Source of the DNA: Rotaria socialis
Lineage: Eukaryota > Rotifera > Eurotatoria > Philodinida > Philodinidae
Assembly (NCBI GenBank): GCA_905331475.1
Contig: CAJNYU010001901.1
Coordinates: 1 to 64,000 of the forward strand
Length of the DNA stretch: 64,000 nucleotides
Direction: 5' to 3'
Positions 1 through 11,863 of the stretch are shown one piece after another. Position numbers and translations under genes: made by a program. Each line of letters opens with the position of its first letter. Positions within the stretch are counted from its first letter, which is position 1. The notes under the pieces are model-generated. The model was not told where the DNA came from. It saw only the letters and a program-made list of their open reading frames with translations, and ran no database searches.

Positions 1-35
1 TAGATAGGGACGAACAGAATGAAAAGAATTTTTCT

Positions 36-108
36 GCGACGAAGTGATCGTGCGACGAAATGATTGCGACGAAGTGAACGCGACGAAATGTCGTGCGACG
101 ATATGTGC
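36..108. repeat. Short tandem repeat, GCGACGAAATG-type unit
   Basis: About five imperfect copies of a 14-16 bp unit beginning GCGACGAA(A/G)TG lie head to tail. The stretch is more GC-rich than its surroundings. It lies just outside the left inverted end at 190. No coding frame is evident. Copy number is by eye. Confidence 0.7.
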
Positions 109-319
109 GGTCACCAAAAAAAAAGATAGCGCACAATAATAATTAACGCGATATCATGTATAGAAAAATAATGGGTAACCGCAGCAACCCTTTATTTTCG
201 TGTCGCGGCGTGGGGGCGCGCAGCACCCCCCGCAGAGCCGCGCCCAACGCTTGTCTCTGTGTACACAGTGGCATCTATCTTTAGCCATCGTGGAGTTCAA
301 CATGCAAATTTTGGATGCA

Positions 320-535
320 GCTGTTTCACAGGTAATGCCAGCAGTATTCTACATGGTGCTGCTAGTAACCTACATGATGTTGCTAGCATCCCACACGATG
401 CTGATAGCATCCTATGTGGTGTTGCTAGTGGCTCCGGCAATGCTTCTAGAAGTCCAGATGTTTTACTAGCATTCCAGGTAATGCTACTAGCATATCTGGT
501 GATGTTGCTAGCATCTCAGATGATACTGCTAAAAT
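320..535 (+). repeat. Minisatellite with GTTGCTAGCATCC-like unit
   Basis: Roughly eight imperfect units of about 24-27 bp read like GATGTTGCTAGCATCCCA with drift. The open frames here (for example 200-469) only reflect the repeat: their translations are low-complexity and differ by frame. Similar units occur in inverse orientation near 11590-11680. Confidence 0.6.
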
Positions 536-555
536 TCAATGTGATCGTTAGATAG

Positions 556-800
556 GATAAGCTAGAAGAGATGTGAGGATTTTCCTGTATTAATTTAGAT
601 GTAAAGATTAAGACGCATTAGATTACGACGTATAGATTAAGGCGCATTAGATTTAAACGTACAGGTTAGGATGTATAGATTAAGACGTATTATATTAAGA
701 CGTAAAGATTTAGAGGTACAGATTTGGAGATACACATAGATATATACCAGATAACAACTTATAGAAAGGACGTAGACGTATAGCGATCGGAAAAGTTTGA
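556..800 (+). repeat. Degenerate GACGTATAGATTA array
   Basis: Repeated motifs such as GACGTATAGATTA and GACGTAAAGATT recur every 10-20 bp. A matching array in inverse orientation lies near 11395-11510, inside the right end, and a similar array lies outside the right end at 11885-11965. No gene is seen. Confidence 0.55.
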
Positions 801-868
801 AGCTGTTTTTCTATCGTTTCCCACCGAAACGATAAACCGGATGGACTCTTTATAATACAAATAAAAAT

Positions 869-1240
869 CTAATATGAAGATACGAACTCTTCATATACTT
901 TTTGAGTCTTTTTAATACCTGCTTGAATAACAATTAATGATAAACCACGTAAAACTTCATCGACAACATTTTCTAGTTCACATTGTGATTTAGGACTTCT
1001 GTTTGTATTATAAATGTCTATTCTTGTAATATTCATATATATCCAAGAAAACTGCTTCTGACCATTAACTCTGTGTTTTAGATTAAAAATATGATATACA
1101 TTAATTTTTCCGTGGCAGTAAGATTGTGCTACTTTTGATGGAGTAAAATTGTGATTTTCACATGTAAGTGGAATTTCATATATTCTATCAAATGGTAATT
1201 TGAATTAACTAAATCTCGAAGCGTTCTGCTACAATTTCGA
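869..1240 (-). pseudogene. Unidentified coding fragment with probable frameshift
   Basis: The minus strand is open for 111 codons from 1204 down to a TAG at 869-871. The translation is not low-complexity: it has CENHNF, YCHGKINVYHIFNLKHRV and a C-terminus VYEEFVSSY. Upstream the likely continuation (RTLRDLVNS) is in another frame, so a one-base shift near 1205 is likely. I do not recognise the family. It lies inside the transposon-rich segment and could be the C-terminus of a dead transposon gene or of a captured host gene. No start codon was identified. Confidence 0.4.
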
Positions 1241-1259
1241 AAAATCCAAAGAAACCCTG

Positions 1260-2255
1260 GAATTCCTTTTGTTGAATCTGTCAATATTCATTCCAAGAAA
1301 TATTTCAACTCACACTCGTGTATCAGACAGATCTGAACAAATTTCATCGAATTGTAAAATCAAATTTTTCGTCTCCCTGATAATGGTCTCAAAATCTCAA
1401 AATACTGTATTTTTCTATGAAATTCTAGCATCATATTCGTTAAAGGCTTTGTTATAAACGTTCCACTCATGATATAAACACAAATCTAGGAGATCTATTT
1501 AATGATGTCCGCAGATTTTTCATAGCTTATAGTAGGATTTTTTAGGTTTCTTTGGGATTATTCTATCAGTGTTGAAATCTGATTTCAAGCTGCGGAAAAT
1601 ATGTGAATCCCACTGGATAGAATTCGTCGAGTTCCACTTTGAACATAGGTACGAGAATGGAACATTGGTCGAAGTGAATATGACCCCATTTTACAAAAAA
1701 GGATACCAGGATTTTTCAAAATTTCTAGAGTATGGTTGGAGATCTCGTTAATCGAAATATACTACTCGATAGGGTATACGAAGTTCTAGTAGTAATATGA
1801 TTATGGACGTTGAAAAATCAGCTCAAATAAGTATCGGCAGGTTTTACTCGAATACGATGATAACTTCACCTAAACGATGGTCACTTAATACTTCTCACTG
1901 AGATAGCTTGAGTAAATTATAATCTAAAAAATCCTGCTATAATTTAAGCGAACAGATAGTCATCGTAAACGATCGTATACGAAAGTATACGATAGAAAAA
2001 CGGTAACCGTTCCCTGAATCATTTACGGTTATCGGTTCCGACAGTCGCTTACAGTTAGCGTTTAGTTACGGCGATCGGTTACGGAAAATTTTCACGATCC
2101 TCATTTACGACTACCGTATTTCATCATAACACTTCGTTTACGATAACAGTAAACGACTACAAAATACGATCGCCGTTTTTCACCTTGAGTAATAGGTATA
2201 AGGCCGTTTGCGACTCAGGATAATCGACCTGGGAGCTTACGCTTTTCTGCATGCT
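1260..2255. other. No gene seen; degenerate CG-containing repeats
   Basis: The open frames at 1269-1457 and 1569-1751 do not resemble any family I know. Between about 1850 and 2200 there are many variants of CGTTTACGATA, GGTTACGG and similar words on both strands, giving a quasi-palindromic texture. I read this as decayed repeat DNA. Confidence 0.4.
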
Positions 2256-2281
2256 TAATAAAATAAAATAAAATAAAATAA
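2256..2281 (+). repeat. (AAAAT)n microsatellite
   Basis: About five units of the pentanucleotide AATAA/AAAAT. Confidence 0.9.
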
Positions 2282-2889
2282 GCAAGGGAAAGTCAATATT
2301 TGAACGTAAGACTAGATGCAGTAGCATCTACTATGGATTTCCCAATTATTTATCAATTGCTTATCTTATCTCGTTTCAATTTTATATGATGAATTAAAAT
2401 AAAAAGAATTTTTTGTACTTAAATAAAATGATCGTTATTTAAAAAAATATTTGCCGATAATACACCAAAGCTGAGAAAGTACGGACTTTCTTGAGTACAA
2501 ATACGAGTACGAGTACTTCGAGTATTCTGCCCAGCTCTGTAATACACTACGATGCATGTGAAAATATCAGCAATATATTTTTATCAAAAGTATAAAAATA
2601 ATTTCAACTTTTCTGCACGTTCACAATAGTTGGAACCCACCGAGGTTAATGAAGTAGACATAGAGGCACCTCAACAAATATAGGCGAGCATATCAGATGA
2701 AGTAAATACAGTAAAATAAAGTAAAAGTTAGTCCGAAGAGTGCAAAGCACGAAGAACGAGAGGGATAAATCAAGATAATGAAAAAAATGCATTTGAAAAT
2801 CTCAACTATATATCATTTAGAGCTTCACTTAATAAACCGAAAACACACATAGGAAAGTTTTTATGACTTACTATTTATCACACTTTATA

Positions 2890-2985
2890 ACTTTCCTTTC
2901 TTTTCCTAAAAGAAAGGAAAGTAGAGAAAAACAAAAAAAATTCCTTTCCTTTTCTTTCTGAGAGTAAAAGGAAAGTGCAAGTGCC
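2890..2985. repeat. Polypurine/polypyrimidine hairpin
   Basis: Stretches of CTTTCCTTTCTTTTCC are followed closely by AAAGAAAGGAAAGT, then again TTCCTTTCCTTTTCTTTC and AAAAGGAAAGTG. The strands can pair as hairpins. No gene is seen between here and the AATCGATT-rich block. Confidence 0.6.
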
Positions 2986-3889
2986 ACCCCTAGTAATGTG
3001 ATATCCAAGCTCGATTGCAAACTGAATCATAAATATGTCAATGGAGGAAATAATTAAGATCAGACAACTTTCTAAATACTAGGCATTTATACGAAAATTC
3101 AAAGGATTAGCTCAACACTTTTGTATCAGTGTAATGTAATACTAATCTAGCGAGTACGACTTGCCAGATGAATATTCAGATTCATGGGTAAATATTGGAG
3201 GAATTTCGTGTGCATATATACTTTGAGATTAATCTGACGAGATACTCATTGGTATTTTTCTTTGGAGATTTACTTACTAGCTAAAGTACGAGTACTCATT
3301 GTGGTACTGATACTCGTTTCTTCGCAAGTCGTTTAACAAAGCACTTAAGGCTTAGAATGCCAAAAGGAATGATATACACAAATCGAGCATAGAGAGAATG
3401 TGTTTTAATGACGTATCCATTTATTCCTCTATTCTTTTTCTGATGAGTTATTCAACTATTTTGATTAATGACGACTTTAAGAAAGAAAAAGGGCCTTTCA
3501 TTTCGGTTATTTTTTCTTGTATGCTGGGATTGAATGTTTGTTTAAATGTATAAATGAAGACTCTTTCTAGATTCCTTTTCTAGAATTTAGATGAAACTTC
3601 TTTCTATATTAAATTACAGGCTTCAGTTTGATTGTGAAAAGCAATATAAAAAATCTTGACTAATACGTTTTGTTACTAGGAATTGTGATTTTTAAATTAT
3701 GCAGACATGTGTATTTTTTTTTATAGAAGACTAATTAATCTTTTTTGTTCGTTTTTTTATAAAAAATACATGAAAGGTAGCCACCAGTCTAAAAAAGATT
3801 TTCCGTAATAATCACCATTGGATTTGTTCATCAACACGCTTCTGCATTTCACTGAATAATTTATTATTCATTTCCCTTCACTTGTATAG

Positions 3890-5000
3890 ATTCTCAGTCT
3901 AATAATTATAATCGATTCCAAAGCTTAAAAAATTCTATTCGACTATAATCGCTATCACTTGATTTTAGGTCATACTAATTTTAATGATTAGAATTGATTT
4001 CGAAAGATAATCGATTCCGGTAGATTATAATCGGTATCACTTAATTTTAATCTTGAAAAAGTCATCAGTTACCGATGAAAATCGATTATTCCTGAAAATT
4101 GATTCTAACTGATTAATAAATAATCATAAACAAGCGAGTATACTTCGTATTAATCGATTTTATTCAATTCTAATAAAAAACACCGATGATTATCGATGAA
4201 AAAACATTGATTCCAAATCAAACACGAGAAAAAGTCGATTATAATCTTAAAATTAATCAAAAAATGCACAATTACTAGATTTTCATCGATTATTGGAACT
4301 ACGAATCGATGAAAATCATGTAAATGTTGATTTTTAGGCTTATTTTTTTTACATGGGGTGTCAACCTTGAAATTTGAATAAAAGATAGAGAATGAAAATA
4401 AGCTTGGATGAGCGGGCCTAGTTATGATTTTGTTACTCGTGTAAAAATCAGTAAAACTTGAACAAAACACAGATGCTTAAATTATTTCTACCGAAAATGG
4501 AGTAAAATATGTTTTGTTAAATCATCAAGTGTTGATAGATTTTTAAAGAGAATATGTTTAAGAGCAGGAGCGACATCCCAGTGAAAAATATCCCTCACAA
4601 AATGGTGATTATTTTTGATTATGGTTGACCAAATTCGATTTATCGAACCAAACTATCTCTTTTTGTAATATAATCCGATTAAAATCCAACAATCGATTGA
4701 AATTTCAATCTATTCAAGCAATTATTGATGATTTTACCCCTTAAACTCTGATTTTAATCGAACAATAGATTGAAATCTTCCCGATCAATTGAAATTTCAA
4801 TCTTTGAAAATCAAATTGATAGATTATCAATCGGTTATTTCTACTTACAGCAGCTGAATCTGATTTTAATTCTACAATCGATTAAAATTTTCTCAATACA
4901 TTAAAATCCCAATCTGTTAAAACCGAATTTATTGATGATCAATCGATTGTTTCTAATTACTAACATTGCCCAGGTCAATCAATCCGATACAGAATACAAT
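3890..5000. repeat. AATCGATT-rich repeat DNA
   Basis: The self-complementary word AATCGATT and its variants (AATCGATTATAATC, GATTATAATCG, CAATCGATTGAAATT) recur dozens of times on both strands, most densely at 3890-4170 and 4620-4970. The minus-strand frame at 4150-4470 is built from this and is not a credible gene. The same vocabulary returns at 5600-5700 and 7730-7960. Confidence 0.65.
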
Positions 5001-5130
5001 CGGATCCTACCTACAGATCAGATTTTATCGGATTAACGGGCTGAGGAATCCGACAACGGGTCCGAAAGTCGGATTCATGCGAACAACCACCGATATCCCA
5101 CCGACGAAATCAATATACTTTCCTACTATC
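4970..5130. repeat. Cluster of AATCCG/CGGATT words
   Basis: About 100 bp contains repeated AATCCGA and TCGGATT words on both strands, so it is locally self-complementary. The short open frames over it (4966-5187, 5246-5509) have no recognisable domains. Confidence 0.45.
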
Positions 5131-5599
5131 GTTATCGATCAGTTTCCGATAGGATACGATGACCATTTCTGCATTTTCTGTGCATAGTCAATGCTCTTCT
5201 ATCGCACCTAATAGAAGCCACATCAGCGTTTGGCGCTAAATTTCTATGAAAAATGATCCTGAAATTCCTTTGTGTTTCTTACGAGTTTCAAAGATGCTCT
5301 ATCTTGTGAAGAGACACACGCTTACACCAAGACGCAAAACAGATTCTTCGAAACTATCAAAGTTTGCAATAGGCTATCGAGGTCCAGGAACCCGAATCTA
5401 TCATCACTTTTTTTATCCGAGCTTCCATTGGTCAGAAAATGGGTCCATCCCAAACTTAGAGCCTGTAAAGTTAGACATTTTAGTTCAACTCGCTGATAGT
5501 ATTATATAAGTAGAAAGTACACATTATTTGAGTAGAACATAAAACAATATCAGCTCTATCACCACTATGTATTTAGACCACTACTATGCATAAAACGTT

Positions 5600-7070
5600 A
5601 AGCATCTACAGAGGACGAATTAAAATCGATTAGTAATTGTTAGTTAATGTCAATCGAATTTTTGGATTTTTAACCGATTGGTTTTGTCATATTGCCGTCT
5701 AAGTTCAAACACATTTATATCGTAGCTTGAAATTTAGCTTATCTGTGAGATTTTAATATTTTAACAACTATAATTATAAACATTAGAAATGTAAAAATCG
5801 TAAAAGTTTTGTATTAAACATTTGACTATCGAGAAGAAGTACTCGCTTTCTATGTTTATGCATTAATTTAATTAACAAGTGATTATCGACTACAATTGAT
5901 TAACAGGTAAGAAAATGTTGCATGGGATTTATAGTTAACAGTCCAAGCTAAATTGTTTGATTTTTTTGAGCTGGATCCTCAGAAATTTGATATAGAACCA
6001 TGAAAGATTTACTCTTTTTGCTACAGAAGGCCACTAAATTCTAAAAGAAACTTGTACACTGAAAATCTCGAAGATTTAGACAGTACTTGAACCAAGATAA
6101 TAAAAAGATTTTGTACAGTCTTTCTTCACTTTTAGATCATTATTTTGATAGGATGTAAACCTTTCTTATGCAAAACCTTCTTCTTATATTTAGTAGAATT
6201 GTACTTGACTTCCTTATAAAGATACTATCTCGTGATAATCAGAAATAGCCGATTTTCAAAGGTGAACAGACAATCAAAGAATACACACTAGTGATATTTA
6301 GATTTTCATTACAGAAATAGGTGAGCGTTTCTGTTTGGACTGTGGGATGCTATTATATAGGAATTTAATTCTCGATATCTCAAATTTTGGATTTTAGTGA
6401 ATTTCTATTTGAATTTTACATAAAAATAGCACTCCAATGAGTTCTTCTGTCATATCAATCTATTTGTTTTGTAAAATTGAGAACATGCTCTACTACAGCC
6501 TTTTTTATTTTGAATCTAATAATAAAATATTCTTTGTAATTTTCTTTAATGAATAATCGAATAAACACATTGACTGAAAGACTTCTAACGTGAGGAAAAA
6601 TAAACGGGCTCTTGAGAATTTCGTCGAAGCTGTTCGAATGAATAGTCGTGATATAAATGAGAGAAAAAATTGTAGTAAATAGTATGTTAAAATATAGTTC
6701 CAATAAATATCACTCAGTAAAAAAAAGGAAGGATTAATGGCATGTAAAACTAGGTCGTAGCCAGAATTTTATATTAAAACTTCTCTATTTATTTTTGTTA
6801 CAGTCATGTGTTAATTCCTTGACTTATTGACGTTTGTATACTCATTCCCTGACACATATTCCCCCTATATATATACATGTATATACTCATCTTTCTTCAA
6901 TAATAAAGTAGTTCCGTCGTTATGGTACTCATTCGTTATTAACATCAAGAAGGCACAGAGGTACCCTAACAATTTTCCTTTCACAATTTTCCTGGAAATA
7001 TTTAACTGTAACTTAGATAATCGGAGAATGCTCGAAATAGATTCAAGTTGTGTAATAATGGATTAAACTT
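5600..7070. other. No gene seen
   Basis: AT-rich sequence with scattered AATCGATT words at 5600-5700 and short unconvincing open frames (6455-6703 minus, 6827-7066 plus). No splice-supported exon or RNA gene was found. Confidence 0.4.
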
Positions 7071-7074
7071 ATGA

Positions 7075-7699
7075 CTCTTGTAGGACTCACAGACATAAGC
7101 TTAGTTATAGANGTAGAGAAACTTGCAAAGTTTATCATCAGTGATTTATAAGGAACTAGTTAACTTTTGAGTCGAACGACGAAACCATCGATCAGGATGC
7201 TTTTTGAACTTGTCCCTAGTTTGCATAGACCCAGGACGGAGACACGAATTTCTCACCAGTTCTATTATTAAAAATTACTATCAACTCGTCAACATCTACG
7301 GTTTCTGACACTTTACTTTTTCGCTTAACTATTCAATTTGAATAAGCAAGTCGACTTTGAAAGTTTTTCAACAATAATTAGAAACGGTAGATGTTGGTGA
7401 GTTGATGGTACTTCTTAATAATAGAACTGGTGAGAAATTCGCGCCTCCATCCTGGGTCTATGCAAACTAGCGACAAGCTCGAAAAGCATCCTGATCGATG
7501 GTTTCGTCGTTCGACTCAAAAGTTAACTAGTTCCTTATAAATCACTGATGATAAACTTTGCAAGTTTCTCTACTTCATAGTAACAGTATTGATGAGTTTC
7601 AGTTTGCCTAAAGGACACCATCTGATCTGTCCGGTTGACATTCCTTGAAAACGTTTCCTTAATCTATAACTAAGCTTACGTCTGTGAGCCCTACAAGAG
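7075..7699. mobile_element. Foldback element with long inverted arms
   Basis: The left arm (7075-7306) is the reverse complement of the right arm (7381-7699) with few mismatches, around a spacer of about 75 bp. Both outer ends read CTCTTGTAGG inward. The right arm contains about 90 bp (roughly 7576-7665) that the left arm lacks. The missing part falls exactly at the single ambiguous base N at 7112. The element has no coding capacity. No clear target duplication was seen. Confidence 0.85.
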
Positions 7700-7752
7700 C
7701 TAACGTTCATGAATCACAATTGTGCCAATTGATTATAATCAAAATTATCATA

Positions 7753-7905
7753 CGGATTATTCTGCAGCAAAATCAAAATTTTAATCGATTGAAATCGAAA
7801 TTACCAATCAACATCTATCGATTATTATCACCTCGTAATCGATTGACTGTGATTCCAATTTTGATTTCAATCGATTATAATTTTGATTTTGTTGCAGAAT
7901 AATCC
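7753..7905. repeat. Inverted repeat, about 48-bp arms
   Basis: The arm at 7753-7802 starts CGGATTATTCTGCAGC and pairs with the arm at 7857-7905, which ends GCAGAATAATCCG. Both carry TAATCGATTGAAATC. The roughly 55-bp centre also contains ATCGATTA words. It looks like a small foldback built from the AATCGATT repeat family next to the larger foldback. Confidence 0.75.
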
Positions 7906-8266
7906 GATTACCAATTTCGATTATACCCAGAGGATTTCGAAATTATAATCGATTTTAATCATTGAAATTTTTCATTGGGATTGTTAAAAATAAACTCGAA
8001 CTAAATGCTTCAGGTTAAAACTGTCACAATTTTAATGCTTACTCCACACCAAAATGCCTTTATTCTCTGTCGTCTACTCTTTATATATTCAGAGTAGAAC
8101 GATATAGGAAAAGAATAGATATCATAGCGAGACAAAGAGAAAGAGTAAACGTTGAACATTGATCAAAGTAGAAGCACGCATTAGAGTAAATAGTGCTATA
8201 TGATTATATCAAGAGAAAAGATAAACTCAACACGATGAGAGTCAGTAGATGGTTACATAATGAGTA

Positions 8267-9490
8267 CACTGTAAAAAAATCGTAGAATACTAAACCCTAG
8301 CACTAAAAAAAAGTTTCATAAACCCTTAAAGGGTTTATGTTTTTGTCCAAAACTCTAAAACCGTTTATTGTCTGAAGCGTTTATGAAAATAAGGGTATTT
8401 GAAAATAAAAAGGGTTTATTCCTCCAGAATTTAAGAAGAAGGGTTTGTGAGTCTACGATGAAGGGTTTATTATTCTACGGTAAAGGGTTTATTGTTCGAT
8501 CCTTGTATTCAAAGGGTTTTTTATTCTATGATGATGGGTTTATTATTGTACCCTATCATGAAATAGTTTTTGCCCCAAAAAGATTGAAATCAGACAAGTC
8601 ATACATATATCAAAATGATGTTGACTTTTCTGGTTGATGACACTTATTCATCTAGTATTTTTGTGATTAGATAGGAAGTCGTACAATAGAAACAAAGATT
8701 AATGAAAAACAGACTGAACAACTTTTGCTCAATCTATGTTGCAATAGCTTGTAATTTCACATTAAAATATATCATTCTCCATAAATTAGAACAGCCTGAA
8801 AAACAAAATGAAACTTTGTTCTATGTAGACGAAGCTTCTATAAAAAAAAGTACGTATTTATTCATAAATCTTGAAGAATTTCATCAATAACTTAAAAAAT
8901 TGTATGCAACTATTATTTTTTTTTTGAATCATCGGCTTTTGATTTAACTTTTTCGAAGCGACCCGATCAAATGTAGGCGTTACTTTTTACATATACTTAT
9001 TGTTTTTTTCAGTCTTTTAGTTGGATAGAAAAGAAAATTGAAAATCATAGGTAAATATAATTTTCTTTATTGAAATTATTGTTCTTAATGTTTTAGTTCC
9101 ATTGCACATTGAAAATTCTAGTTAAGCATAATTTTCGTATTTGAATTTTTTTTCCTTTTAGTCAATTTTTAATTCAAAATCTAACATAAGTATAATTTTT
9201 CCTTAAATAATTCTTATTTTTATTCTTTTACTTCAAAATTCGAAATCGCAATCACAAGTAAGTATAATTTTTTATTAAACAATGCTTATTTTAATTTTTT
9301 CCGTGAAAAAACAGATTCAAAATCATAGGTAATTATTATTTAAAAAAATAATGTTTTTAATTTTTCTCAAATAGATTTGCTTCAATGGTTCATCAAACTG
9401 AACATGATTCTTGACTAAAAGTAAGTTTCCCGAAACCCGTTAGAAGGGCATTTGAAAGGATTTAGTATTCTACGTTTTTCTTTTACAGTG
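8267..9490. mobile_element. TA-flanked inverted-repeat element, non-coding
   Basis: The ends are inverted repeats of about 38 bp: CACTGTAAAAAAATCGTAGA at 8267 against the reverse complement of the sequence ending TTTTACAGTG at 9490, including the shared GTAGAATACTAAA. TA lies on both sides (8265-8266 and 9491-9492), as in Tc1/mariner-like insertions. The complementarity continues 6 bp further out (AATGAG/CTCATT), so the exact boundary is uncertain. The interior holds an AAGGGTTTATT repeat and no transposase. The right flank resembles 3296-3420, suggesting insertion into an older repeat. Confidence 0.6.
8325..8560 (+). repeat. AAGGGTTTATTATTCTACG tandem repeats
   Basis: About eight imperfect units of AAGGGTTTATT followed by a variable 10-20 bp tail (TCTACGATG, TCTACGGTA, TCTATGATG). 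The word also occurs at the element's inverted ends. The 89-codon open frame over it is an artefact of the repeat. Confidence 0.7.
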
Positions 9491-9789
9491 TACTCATTGT
9501 GATACGGATACTCGCTTCTTCGTAGATCATAGAGAATGTGCTTTAACCCTGATACACCCACCTATAGGACTACCACTTATTGCCCATCTGGGATCCGTAC
9601 GCACACCAGACTGATATAACGGATATACTGCATATAGTAAGTATTGCATTACATCAGTTCTCTTCAGTATGTACCTAAGAAGCCACTGCATGATTAGCTA
9701 GTAAAAAATTGAGAGTAGTTTTTGTTTTATCTTTTATTTTTTCAAAGTTTATATTTCACATCTTTCACAAGCTTTTACTTTAAAAATGT

Positions 9790-11400
9790 TTCACAGCACA
9801 TCTCACAGATGCCTTTATGATGATTTAGATAACAGGGAACAGTGCAATCGTTGTAGTGCGTGAGGACTTTGCGATCTCATTGTCTTGGTGAAAGTTGACA
9901 ACGTCGTCTTACATCGCTTTCTGACATACTATCAGACATTGGAATAGTGACTGGCAATCCAATCGCTTGTACACCCCACCGAACACTCTTCTGAATTGAT
10001 TGTGGCTGTTGTTGACGTCGATGCAAGTGAGCTTCAACGAGTTCAAAACCCAGTTGCAATAAAAGTAGATGTCAACCGCGCAGTTTTCCTTTATTCCATT
10101 TTGGTTTTTTGCTAATCCATATAATAAAAGCACCAACTGCACCAACATCGATCATGTTGTAAAAGAATGTTATCCGCCATCTTTTTATTTGTCTTCTACA
10201 TGAATAAGTTTTCACCGTGTGGTTCATTCGATGGACACTACCTTTTCCGTTGTTGTAACCCCCCATAATAGATGACTCCCCTTTAATTAATTAATTTTTT
10301 GCTAATTACAAACTTTAGTTAGCGTTTTTCCATCAAAATATGTCTGACTCTTAGCATTTTAAGCTGGAAATATTAAGAGAATGTGTTCACAATTATAGTG
10401 ACACCCTTAAAATCCTGATGGAAATCCTAAAAATCAAGTTAGTTTTCTGGAAAATCTTTTAAATTAAATATTAGGAAAAAATACGATTCTTAATACAAGA
10501 CCCCCTCCTTGAAAATTTTTACGCTGGAACATAATAGAAGACCCGGGGCCTTGTATTGTGGGGGGGTAGTACAAAATAATACTAGGCTTCTTCTTTTGCT
10601 CGTCATTGACAGCCTTGCCATGGTGCATTGTCGACAATAAGATCACAGCTGTTCCCTCTTTCGGTACATAGCGGAGCAAAGTTAATTGTCGACTAAAACA
10701 GAATATTGATGATTCCTTCCGATTTTGACGATTTGATTGAAGCTCTGGCGTAATTTTTTCTTATTTCGTCGCATAGTCCCGGCAACCATAGTTTAAGCAC
10801 CTAATAGATCTTCGGCTAGTTCCACACTAGTGAAGTAATTATCAGTGGTGATAGTTCGGTCGGTGCTGATCCAACAATGCACCAATCGCTTCACCAAATT
10901 ACTAATACGAGTCATGTTATTAGTTGCAGCCGTTGTTACCAATTGCCGCCCTAGATGAATTTCACTGTTCAGTGGATATGCTGTGCTTGAGTCGCAGCAC
11001 CAAAATATCTACAATCCATACTTTCCGGGTTTAGTTGGAATCTATTGTCGAAAGCAACAGGGGCCATGAGTTGGAATAAGTTGTTCGCTAATAGTAAGCG
11101 ATTCGCCAGATGTATAACATGTTCGTATCTGATCTAAGAACACCATCCAAAGATCTCTGATTGCAGCTAATTTATCTTCTTTCATCCTATTTTCTCTAGT
11201 AGTTTTGTTGTGAAATCGACAAAATTCAAGCAAGCTTTTGAATCGATTTTTTGTCATGGTTGCTCGCATAATTGGTCTTAAATTGACTATTGACCATAAA
11301 TCACTGAGATCTTCATTCTTGGGAGTACATCCGGTTTATTGTTTCGATCGGAAACGATTCAAAAAAATGCCGACAGTTTTCTGATCCATCTACGTTTACG
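9790..11400 (-). pseudogene. Decayed piggyBac transposase
   Basis: Read on the minus strand from about 11400 downward, the pieces match the piggyBac (PGBD) transposase in order: MRATMTKNRFKSLLEFCRF with TRENRMKEDKLAAIRDLW (11042-11269), then FRQ, stop, IPTKPGKYGL, then CCDSSTAYPL, TTDNYFTS, MLRYVPKEGTAVILLSTMHH (10679 downward), a FFYNMIDVGAVGAFIIW block (10072-10266) and a basic C-terminus with Cys residues near 9800-9900 recalling the terminal zinc finger. Two Asp-bearing catalytic regions are still readable. In-frame stops and frame changes (near 11040 and 10685) show it is dead. It lies inside the 11.7-kb mirrored segment; no intact PB-type TTAA ends were seen. Confidence 0.88.
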
Positions 11401-11863
11401 TCCTTTCAATGCATTCTTCTCCGAATCTCGAGCTCAGAGTTCCCTTCTATACGTCCTCTTATACGTTCATTTCTTTACATCCTTTTCTATAGGTCTTATT
11501 TTGAACTAGGAAACTGCCAACTTCCGCTCTCTCTTCCACAGCAGCTGGCCGAAAGCTGCGCCCCCAACTGCTGAAGTTGTCTCACCCAGAGCTAGAAGCA
11601 CACCTGAGGATGCTAAAAGCAAAGCTCAGGATGGGACTCCCTTCTTAACGGAGAGTGCTAGTATTCCCAGGATAGCTCCTGGTTCTTGGTGAATCCACTT
11701 CAGTTCTTGGAAGCTGGGCACATGATACCTATTCTGAACTTCCTCTTTACAGCTATCAGAGAATGTAATTAAGATAGACTTGACTGTGTACACTGAGACG
11801 AAAATGGATCACGACTCTTCGGCGGGCGCATACCGCCCCCACGCCGCGACGCAAATATGAAAG

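Larger units (their letters stand above)
190..11863. mobile_element. 11.7-kb composite with diverged mirrored ends
   Basis: Positions 190-269 and 11783-11863 are inverted repeats of each other. They share GTCGCGGCGTGGGGGCG (202-218 against 11834-11850 on the opposite strand) and GTACACAGT (261-269 against 11783-11791). Moving inward, both sides then carry the same two repeat types in mirror order: a GCTAGCATCC-like minisatellite (320-535 and about 11590-11680) and a GACGTATAG-like array (556-800 and about 11395-11510). A decayed piggyBac transposase lies inside. I see no convincing target duplication or TTAA at the ends. It may be one large element with long degenerate inverted repeats, or nested insertions. 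Confidence 0.5.

Noticed and set aside
200-555. Two overlapping open frames of 89 and 98 codons
   Set aside because: They translate the minisatellite in two frames; the protein is a repeat artefact.
4150-4470. 106-codon minus-strand open frame
   Set aside because: It is built from AATCGATT-type repeats; no domain, and neighbouring frames look the same.
7684-7902. 72-codon frame near the foldback
   Set aside because: Translation of the AATCGATT inverted repeat.
8368-8637. 89-codon plus-strand open frame
   Set aside because: It consists of the AAGGGTTTATT tandem repeat inside a non-coding element.
190-11863. Simple piggyBac insertion with TTAA duplication
   Set aside because: TTAA occurs near both sides but not at the boundaries of the inverted ends, so I do not assign these ends to piggyBac.
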